Shown: positions 56,201 to 64,000 of the stretch, in pieces
How the letters are laid out: every line of letters begins with the position of its first letter
Position numbering within the stretch: position 1 is the first letter of the stretch
Assembly: GCA_973895155.1 (NCBI GenBank)
Contig: OZ316895.1
Span: forward strand, 16,182,001 to 16,246,000
Source of the DNA: Marsupella aquatica
Lineage: Eukaryota; Marchantiophyta
Direction: 5' to 3'
DNA: 64,000 nucleotides
Translations under genes and position numbers: made by a program
Notes under the pieces: generated by a model
What the model saw: the letters and a program-made list of their open reading frames with translations, nothing else
What the model was told of the DNA's origin: nothing
Database searches by the model: none

Positions 56201-56531
56201 GCTTGAAATTGATACCAGAGTCATAGCTCACATTATTCTGGGTTGTGATACTCGCTCGTTAATGCTAAAGCTTGAACTTGATACTAAAGTCACACCAAAT
56301 ATTATTATGGGTTGTGATGCTGTTCCGTTGATGTTAAAGCTTGAAATTGATACCAGAGTCACACCAAACATTACGGGTACTCTGGGGTGTGGTCCTGGCT
56401 CGTTAATGCTACAGTTTGGAAGTTGGAACTGATACCAGAGTCACACCAAATATCATTCTCGGTTGTGCATAAACTCGAAGAGCTGATACTGGCTCTTCAA
56501 TTAATGCTAAAGCTTGAACTTGATACCAGCC
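56201..56531 (+). repeat. 69-bp tandem array, about five copies
   Basis: Units start GCTTGAAATTGATACCAGAG, then TCACACCAAATATTATT, GGGTTGTGAT and CTCGTTAATGCTAAA. Starts at 56201, 56270 and 56339 are exactly 69 bp apart. Later spacings grow to about 82 and 91 bp through insertions. No coding function seen. Confidence 0.9.
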
Positions 56532-56534
56532 AAT

Positions 56535-57060
56535 CAGTTAACCTCGCCCTCTGCAGCTCAGCAGCTGAACTTAGCGATCAATGACCGTTTTGTAATAACC
56601 ACACAGTATCAACAAATAAGTACACTGAATCAACATGAGCTGGTCTAGCTTGCAAGCGTGCGGCCAGGTACAGGACAGCATTGAGTCCAGTACTGGCACT
56701 GATACTGGACTGTACTTTACTGTACTTTGTCCGAGTGAATGACTGAAGAACTCAACATCTTGGAGTCTACCTAAATCTCTGGTACAGCACAAGAGAGCGA
56801 AAGTGAGGTCACTGTGTTAAGGGTACGTACGGCCGTAGGAACCTGTCATGGATCTCTCATCTCTCTCTCTTCCTTCGTGCAGTACAGTGCATTGTAATAA
56901 TTAATGGGTACAGGCTTCCCATTTGACCTGCTCCTCTGTTGTTCTCCGTGATCAATCTTCGCAATCCACTTTTAAAAAATGCTGGGAAAAATGCTGGATC
57001 TACATTGTACTAATTGATGGGTACAGGGCTACAGGCTTCCCATTTGACCTGCTCCTGTGT
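56535..57060 (+). repeat. Region with a 121-bp duplication
   Basis: CAGGCTTCCCATTTGACCTG occurs at 56911 and 57032, followed in both by CTCCTnTGTTGTTCTnCGTG and ATCTTnGCAA. The two copies differ at several positions. 56535-56900 shows nothing recognisable. Confidence 0.8.
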
Positions 57061-57300
57061 TGTTCTGCGTGACCAATCTTTGCAAATTGCAATCCAATTT
57101 TTAAAACATGGTGAATCTATTGAATGGTGGCAATAATTATTATGGTAACTGGGGTCTGGTCACTTCTGCAGAGTTCTGCCCTGTCCCCGCTGGAAACTGT
57201 AGGGCACTCTGCGCCCAATTCTAGGACTGCATTGTTGTGGTTGGACCCTTTGCTTAGTTCTGCAGCAGCCAGCATGATAGGAAATCATGCCCAAAAGCTC

Positions 57301-57505
57301 AGCCTCTGCAGCAGCCGAACAAATCGTGTACCGGTATCGATCAGTCTCTCATGCAACTCACCAGTCATAGGGACGCCTGCAGCAGCAGGAAGCTCATCAC
57401 TCGTCGCCCCAGCCTCTGCAGCAGCCGAACAAAATGTACCGGTATCGATCAGTGTCGCATGCAACTCACCAGTCATTATAGGGGACGCCTGCAGAAAGCT
57501 CATCT
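57301..57505 (+). repeat. 110-bp tandem duplication
   Basis: Both copies start AGCCTCTGCAGCAGCCGAAC (57301 and 57411) and contain ACCGGTATCGATCAGT and ATGCAACTCACCAGTCAT. A 161-codon frame (57124-57609) spans them but has no domain and reads the repeats in different frames. Confidence 0.9.
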
Positions 57506-57609
57506 ACTGTCTCCCACGAGTCCCATGGGAGCTCAGAATATACTCCGTAAAGTTCGTGCAATTATGTCACACACGGTGCAAAGACGCACCTAAAAAGCAC
57601 TTGAACTAA

Positions 57610-58585
57610 ATCAGAATTGGATTATCTGTAACACCACCGGACAAACGAAAGGGATAAGGGATAAGATTTTCTGCCGATGAGCTTCATTTGAGCAGATGAG
57701 AGCGGTGGAAGACCACAAATCGTCCAATGAATGACCTCAGGTCCTCAACAAATCAGATCTTCCAGAGACGCCGCAGAAAGAAAGTAATTAAGCTGTAGGA
57801 ATGCACAATCATGAACTTTTCTGACCTAAAAGTGGAGTGAGGACAGCTCTGAAAGCGCATAGAGCCGAGAGACCAAGTCTGTCCACTATTTTGCGGCGGC
57901 CAATGACGCTCACTCAGAAGAAGAGGCGGCAACCATATAGGGTAAGGCATTGGATCTTGGATAATTAATTGGAACTTGGAAGGGACCTCTTGCATTTGGT
58001 TGGACGAGAGGAGGACTGAGTAGTTGGCCCCTCCATGTTCCCAGGTCGACGTTTATGACATCCTTAAATTAGTGAGCAATGGCTATCTGTACTCCGTACT
58101 CTTTCGTGTTACGTCCTTCTTTTGTTGGCCATGAGCGGATGCTGTGGGATCACCCTGAGCTCGTCAAAGCTTGGCCAATGTCTCATCCACAACCTTCGAC
58201 AGCACTACAGTGAGCTAGGCTCCTCACACGAACCTGGGCCAGTCTTCGGAGTCAGGTTGAGGATAGGGACAGTGTTCAGCGACCTAAGAACTGACGGTGC
58301 CATAGCTTTCCAGCTTCTCTCGATAACTGGGAAAAACAAATGCCAGTTGCATTCCACGTAGAAATGATGAATGCACGTCAAGTCATCATCAGTCTCCCAG
58401 AGTCCCAGGCAACTAGGCAAGCATGTCACCAACTGCTTATCTGAACTTAATGAAGCTGTGCATCAATGAGGATTTTACTTGTATCAAATTGCAGCCCATT
58501 AGGTTGTCTCCAACCTCAAAATTGTAGGGACCTTAGCTTAGCCCTCAAGGGTACCCAATTGAAAAGTTATGGACTACCAATTCAT
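57610..58585. other. Intergenic DNA
   Basis: Short frames only; nothing recognised. Confidence 0.4.
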
Positions 58586-58589
58586 GATC

Positions 58590-59215
58590 CGTAATTTTTT
58601 GCTTGCCATTGAGTTTGGCCATATAGCATGCATTTTTTGCTTGCCATTGAGGTTGGCCATATAGCATGCTGCATGCTCATCCTGGAACATGCTTGCTTAA
58701 TTAGTGATTCTCTTCCAACCTAGAGATAGAATACTTTTTCACTTTAAAAAAGACAACATTAACTATTGTACACTGTATTTAACTATTGCACTGTGGGTAC
58801 AATATTAATTGAAAGAGAAATACATGAATTTTTAACCTTTAATTTTGAGCTTTACTTTTCAGGACTGATTCAGGTGACACTTATTGATGTATAACTGTTG
58901 AGTTCCAGTTACCCGGTGGAGCCTGGTGGAGAGTCTCTCCTTCTCAGAAATAAGGCCCAATTGAGCAGAGCAAAGTAGAGTCATAAAATGATCAACATTT
59001 ACTCTACGAGTACCTGATTGAAACTAAGACATTTAAAAAATTAAGGGGGTTAGAAGAAATTACTAAATTTGAAATAATACAAAACAAAAGCCTAGACTAG
59101 GTCAAATGCATATAAAAATACATGACAAGCAACATGAGTAAGACAAGACAACCAAAAGGTGTTTCGCCATTGAGGTTGGTCATATGCCATGTATGTGCCC
59201 CTCACTATAGAGGCT
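58590..59215 (+). repeat. Dispersed repeat, copy 1 (partner 62230-62935)
   Basis: Shared blocks in order are CATATAGCATG followed by CTCATCCT/TTCATCCT, TCAGGTGACA/TTAGGTGACA, GGGGTTAGAAG/GGGGCTGCCAA in equivalent settings, AAGCCTAGACTAGGTCAAAT/AAGCCTGGATTAGGCCAGAT and GAGTAAGACAAGACAACC/GAATGAGACAAGGTAAAC. Identity is low, so the duplication is old. A 38-bp direct repeat (TTGCTTGCCATTGAG units near 58600 and 58638) lies at its start. Confidence 0.55.
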
Positions 59216-59279
59216 AATGAAAAAAAAACAAAAGTTTTGAATACACCCTGTGAAATCCTAGGGCCAATATTTTAAATAC

Positions 59280-59610
59280 TGTTGAACTAAGATGTCATTC
59301 GCAACGACCATACAACCATGACTCATTCCATGCACACGTAGTCGACAAAATCTCTACGTGGTTCACCTCTTCTCCAAGGCTACGTCCACACGAACACTCA
59401 AGCTTTACTTCAAGAGTAGACGAACACACATTCCTCCCTCTTCCTCAAGTTTCTCCGTTACAATGAGTAAGCATCACATACTAGTGGCTTACACTAGCCC
59501 TGGTATATACAAGGTCACACACGACTAACCTAACCTCAGCTAAGACCCTAACTGTGGTTAGCCTAAGTGCCGTAATCTTTGAGTCACAAGACTAAGAGCA
59601 ATCCTTAACA
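59280..59610 (-). mobile_element. Copia-type solo LTR, 331 bp, minus orientation
   Basis: It starts TGTTAAGGATTGCTCTTAGT on the minus strand and ends CTTAGTTCAACA, a TG...CA pair. A perfect 5-bp target duplication, AATAC, flanks it (59275-59279 and 59611-59615). It contains AGGTGAACCACGTAGAGA, a stretch often found near the end of plant Copia LTRs. It is about 80% identical to the LTR at 60387-60716, in the opposite orientation. No internal domain remains, so it formed by LTR-LTR recombination. Confidence 0.85.
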
Positions 59611-59615
59611 AATAC

Positions 59616-60211
59616 ACCCTGTGAAAGCCATCAGCCATATCTATGAAGCATTGAGACTCCCTATTGTTACCAGGTAGACCAAACTCAATTCTAGGCTAAT
59701 CACGAGCATGCCCACTCCCAACCGTAGTGTTGAAATAAATATTATACTAAGTAGGCAAACTAGGAACCAGACATTAACCAAGCGAGAGATCAATCCAGTA
59801 GGGCAAGCATGTGCAAAGGTGCCCACTGCCTGACCATAGTATTGAAATGAACATTATACTAGGCATGATAGGAACCAAAGGGTAACCAAAGCATGGATCA
59901 ATGAGAGACCAATCAAATAGGCAAGCGGGTGTAAAGGTTGAATCCTTCTAAAGACTTTACTTCATCCCACCCAAAAGTGGGTTCACAAAAATTTTAGACA
60001 CTTAGAAAACATGACCATAGTTTATGCATCAGACAAAGGGGCAACCTGGAATGAGTGCTTAGGGCTCATTAAAGCCTTTGACCTGAATAAATTTCATATG
60101 GAAGTTAGTAAATTTGGTGGGCACATGTGTAGCCAGGGGTACTGCCTTATGCTTAAATCCTATACAATTTTGGTATTCTGTTTGATAGTATAAACAAAGC
60201 ATAGTGTGTCA
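59616..60211. other. DNA between the two inverted solo LTRs
   Basis: No gene recognised. AATACACCCTGTGAAA stands here right after the LTR and also about 40 bases before it (near 59241). Confidence 0.45.
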
Positions 60212-60220
60212 GGCATCTAC

Positions 60221-60750
60221 CAAGAAAAGACTTAACAGGATCTCTCTAGCATCTCTTGGACTTAACAGTCCAGCAAGATGCCATGAAGACTTAATAGGAC
60301 TCCTTAACAGGACCTCTATGACTGCCAATCTTGCCCAGGTCTTGATGGCATTTTACTCACAAGGGTCCGGTTAAGTCCAAAAGATGTGTTAAGGATTCCT
60401 CTTAGTCCTGTGACTCATAGGTTATGGCGTTTAGGCTAACCACAGTTAAGGACTTAGCTGAGGTTAGGTTAGTCGTGTATGACCTTGCATATACTAGAGC
60501 TAGTGTAAGTCGTTGGTAGGTGGTGCTTGCTCATTGTAACGGAGCAACTTGAGGAAGAGAGAGAGCTTTGTGTGCGACTATTCTGAAGTAAAGTTGTTGT
60601 GTTCATGTGGACGTAGCCTTGGAGAAGAGGTGAACCACGTATGGATTGTGTCGACTACATGAGCATGGTATGAGTCATGATCGTATCGTCATGAAGGAAG
60701 ACGTCATAGTTCAACAAGATGCCAGAGGGGTCTTGTTAAGTCTTTTCTTG
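60221..60750. mobile_element. Mutator-like MITE (family 2) interrupted by a solo LTR
   Basis: The termini CAAGAAAAGACTTAACAGGA (left) and the reverse-complemented right end CAAGAAAAGACTTAACAAGA match each other and the copy at 8566-8688. The flanks are 9-bp direct repeats with one mismatch, GGCATCTAC (60212-60220) and GGCATTTAC (60751-60759). The inside aligns with the 8.6-kb copy in inverted orientation up to the LTR insertion point. Confidence 0.8.
60387..60716 (+). mobile_element. Copia-type solo LTR, 330 bp, plus orientation
   Basis: It starts TGTTAAGGATTCCTCTTAGT and ends CATAGTTCAACA. A perfect 5-bp duplication, AGATG, flanks it (60382-60386 and 60717-60721). Removing the LTR and one AGATG restores the sequence seen in the intact MITE copy at 8.6 kb, which confirms both edges. 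Confidence 0.9.
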
Positions 60751-60759
60751 GGCATTTAC

Positions 60760-62225
60760 TTGTAGTTCTAAAGTTACTATATACCTGCAGTTAGTCTAAC
60801 AATATTCAGCCTGGTTAAAGTAAGAATTGTTAGGGTAGGTTCCCACCAAGTGTTAGGGATTGTTAGAGTGACTAGGAGTTAGCTATCATGAATTATAGAA
60901 AGCTATCTTTACAAAAGTTACCTATTCCTGAAGTGTATTTTTGGTCTAACTTGGCTACGAGTCTCTAGATCAATTTTTGTTGTCCTTAACATGAGGTGAA
61001 AAGTATCAACATTTACCGTCATTTCAGCGGGATTTATTCCGTGCTCACTCTCCTGCCTATCTCGTTTTGTACCCCTACACTGATGGCCTCCAAGAGAATT
61101 GGTAACCCTGTCCCCCCCCCCCTCCCCGCATGGTCTTTGATAGAGTAGAGACTGTACTGAGACTGAGACTGACAGTCATCATTGATCTGAACTTTCACGA
61201 GTGAGAGAGATTACTCGTCTCGACAGTTAAATTACAGCAGCCTCATTAAGTCCTGGGTTGACTCCCTGTTTAATTTAAGTCCAATCACAAAATGACTTGA
61301 CCTTCCTCTACTCCAAACGTATTTAATGAAAGGAGTCATATAGAGTCCTTCTCCAGGGCAGAGAAGAGACTTCATGATTCATGATTGCAACATTGAGAAT
61401 TTATGTTGGCAGAGGATTTAGGAACACTAGAAGAAAATGCTCCATTTTGAGACCCTCCCCTATGTTACTTGTGCGAGACCTTCAGAAATATGTGACTCCA
61501 AGTTTGTGGGTGTCATGTTAGTTACATCATACCAATTGATTTCTGGTGAGGTTGTAGGAAGTCATGCTTGCAACTTTTGGGAAAGTCACAATTGTAACAC
61601 TGGTAAGTCAGAAATAGGTAAGTTATATCAGTTACTCCACAATAGTGGAATATGAATTAGAGCACAAGTTACACTGCAATGAGACCTCGCGCTGAACATA
61701 CAAGTTTCACTATATGATATTTGGTCCCCAACTATAGTATAGTGATAGCACTTTTTGCCATCTTCAATTACCAGTGTGACACACTTATATATACAATGTA
61801 AGTTTGGCCCATATTAAATAATAATCTCGGCCCGCATCCAAAATCCAACCCATACATATTGTGTATATATGATTGACAAAATGTGGGTGTGAGGATTGGA
61901 GGTGGGTGTGGTCGCAAGTCGAGTGCCATGTCACTGGTCGTTGTATATATTGAAGGCATCATACAAAACTCTAGACACACAAAATTCACTTCACCCACTA
62001 CCATCATTTAAAAAAATTTCAGCATACCCCAGTAGCCAATATCGGATGACTATCCCTAATTCAGGTTGAATAAGTCCAAAATTTGATAGTAGGACAGCTG
62101 CAATCAAACAATGGCCCAAAGCCAAGGTACTGACATACTGCTTTCTTGCTCCGGTATGTTATCGCTCCATTTGAGTGTTGGATTCATCGCTAGTCTCGAG
62201 TGCAATTTCCTTACCACTACATGCA
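60760..62225. other. Intergenic DNA
   Basis: It contains a C-run near 61112 and short frames up to 79 codons without domains. Confidence 0.4.
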
Positions 62226-62229
62226 TTCC

Positions 62230-62935
62230 TTTAGAAACATAGCTTTCACCTGTTTTTGTACTCTTGCATATAGCATGTTCATCCTAATACATGCCTATTT
62301 TCACTTATCCAAAAGAAAATTGAAACAACCATTATAAGAGTTCATGTGAGGAGACATGTTAATTTGACTAGTTTATGAAAAACAAATATTGAAATAATTA
62401 CTAAAAAAACGTTCATGGAAAACCTGCACCCATTTTTAAAAGTGAAAAATAGTACAATATTTAATGGGTGAGACAAGTTCATTAATTTGAAGGTACTAGT
62501 CAATGTACCTGTACAGGTAAGTACTTTATGATTCAAAGAAGAGTGTGTTAACTTTGTTTTTTTTAATAATTTTCTGCTCTATTTGGTGAGGCTCTTTATT
62601 TAGGTGACACATGTTGATCAATAAACCATGAACATTGTAAACTTTATAACCAATGGCATTTGAGCTGCATTGAATACTAGTTGCTTGGTTGAAGTGTCTA
62701 ACCTTCCTCTGCAAGCAAGGAAAAATGCTATAAAGAACAGGGAACCTAATCAAAACTAACTGAATCAAAAAACTTAAAGGGGCTGCCAAAAATGATTAAA
62801 TTCTAAACAGTACATGGATAAAGCCTGGATTAGGCCAGATTAACATAAAATAGATTGTAAGCAATTTGAATGAGACAAGGTAAACAAAGAGTGTCCCACC
62901 ACATAGCCGTTTTATTTTCCCCTACCTTGAAATCG
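62230..62935 (+). repeat. Dispersed repeat, copy 2 (partner 58590-59215)
   Basis: It carries the same ordered blocks as copy 1, including CATATAGCATG, TTAGGTGACA, AAGCCTGGATTAGGCCAGAT and AATGAGACAAGG. Direct orientation and 3.6 kb spacing would suit the LTRs of one very old element, but no retroelement domain lies between them. Confidence 0.5.
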
Positions 62936-62939
62936 CTGC

Positions 62940-64000
62940 CCCTTTAATTTATACTTCGTTGTTTAGTATTGCTAACATTGTTGTGTTGCGTATTTCAATA
63001 CTGTGGTTGTCTTTGGATTTTGGCGCGTTCACTTCATGCCTAGTCTGAACTCTGCTTACTTCTTCTTTATTGTTCAGAGTAAATTCCTCCTGTCCATCTT
63101 GTTTTTGTGGTGTGTCGTTGTAATAATTCCATGATACACACATAAGAGTTAGGACAGGGCGCCTTGTTTGGAATGTCGCCACAAAATTTCCTTAACAATG
63201 AGACCAAACATGGTTGGAATTGAAAAAGTATGCATTCTCAATTCGGGAGTAATTTGTGTTAGCCGTAGAGTATCAGTTTTGTCCACATCATGGCACAATA
63301 GTTTGTTTAGGAATGTACTGTGCTACCTTAGGGTGTTCTTGTAGCTGGCTTTTTGCATGCATGTTCTTTTTTGGTTCCTTGTGCTTTAACTCTTTGACTT
63401 GGTGGAGCCTATTGGGACCCTTTTCATTTTCTTAATGTACACTTCCCCATTCATCCGGCCACCATCTGATGGGGTGCCAGAAGGTGTATATGACAAAGGG
63501 AAAACTAAGTACACAATTCCAATACAGACCTGCGGCAAAGAAATACTTTTGCATCCTTTTGGGTTTGTTGTATCCGTCCATGGTCATGCTTGAAGCACAG
63601 CAATCTGGGACACTTCTGGAACTTTCAGCTCAAACCCAAGGTCATAAATTAGATGTCAAAGGTCGGGCAGTCTTTCATATTTGTGTTTTTGGAAACAGTC
63701 AATCATTCACAATGTTCTGATAACACTAATAATTCAAGTATGTAGCTAAATGTCTTGCAATGTTTATGAGTGCTAGCACTACAGCTAGAATGTTGTCTAG
63801 TGAATGAAAATGTCACTCACCCAAAAACTGCCTTTCACACTAATTACTGATTGAAAGTCACATTTGCTACCTTCCACTACTTGCGTAGTCATGGTTACAA
63901 CATCTGCAAACTCCACTTCAAATCTCTTAGTTACAAAGATGACTATGTTGAGGCCCAGAGGTTTTTTTTCCAACTTGGCACAGTTGTAAAGGCTGTCTAT
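62940..64000. other. Intergenic DNA with an unassigned open frame
   Basis: Overlapping plus frames at 63399-63593 and 63469-63720 read coding-like but unrecognised peptides (for example SAQTQGHKLDVKGRAVFHI). They may belong to an exon of a gene continuing beyond the window or be chance frames. Confidence 0.3.

Noticed and set aside
57124-57609. 161-codon plus-strand ORF
   Set aside because: It spans a 110-bp tandem duplication that is not a multiple of three, so the two copies are read in different frames.

Overview
The window looks like intergenic-rich nuclear DNA of a land plant with a large, repeat-laden genome. Two things point there. First, the only convincing host gene, at 35.8-38.4 kb, encodes a FANTASTIC FOUR (FAF) domain, which is a plant family. 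Second, the repeats are typical plant elements: Copia-like solo LTRs and small hAT-, Mutator-, mariner- and CACTA-like elements. A non-seed lineage (moss, lycophyte or fern) is my guess from the gene-poor layout and the unusual retroelement; the sequence does not prove it.

Layout. 0-34 kb is repeat-derived DNA without a convincing intact gene. It holds an AAAGATGT-type minisatellite field with Helitron-like termini (0.3-2.2 kb and 24.5 kb), a hAT-like MITE with a perfect 8-bp target duplication (4.8 kb), two Mutator-like MITEs with 9-10-bp duplications (6.9 and 8.6 kb), a mariner-like MITE with a perfect 25-bp inverted repeat (9.8-10.2 kb), degenerate Copia-type LTRs (11.9-13.2 and 32.2 kb), a minus-strand LINE-type C-terminal remnant (21.1-21.9 kb), a coiled-coil pseudogene (22.9-23.5 kb), a 75-bp tandem array (23.8-24.1 kb) and a CACTA-like foldback (29.4 kb). 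At 34.2-38.7 kb lies the FAF-like gene, with a TATA-like box, a long GA-rich leader, a five-codon upstream ORF overlapping the start codon, and an 865-codon uninterrupted coding sequence.

At about 43-52.5 kb lies a decayed Ty3/Gypsy-type retrotransposon in the order gag, protease, C5 DNA methyltransferase, reverse transcriptase, RNase H, integrase, PHD finger. The methyltransferase sits between protease and RT with DNMT3-like motif order. The PHD finger occupies the C-terminal position where chromoviruses carry a chromodomain. Seven in-frame stops and about three frameshifts interrupt the element, so this copy is dead, but its domain plan is readable: a mobile element that may both write DNA methylation and read histone tails. 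Its leader carries a cluster of palindromic TATACACA sites and GA-rich repeats. A second, scrambled copy lies at 54.7-55.6 kb.

From 56 to 64 kb there are tandem repeats, two Copia-type solo LTRs in inverted orientation, each with a perfect 5-bp target duplication, and a Mutator-like MITE that one of these LTRs entered. The MITE at 8.6 kb shows the uninterrupted state of that insertion site. No tRNA, rRNA or CRISPR was found.
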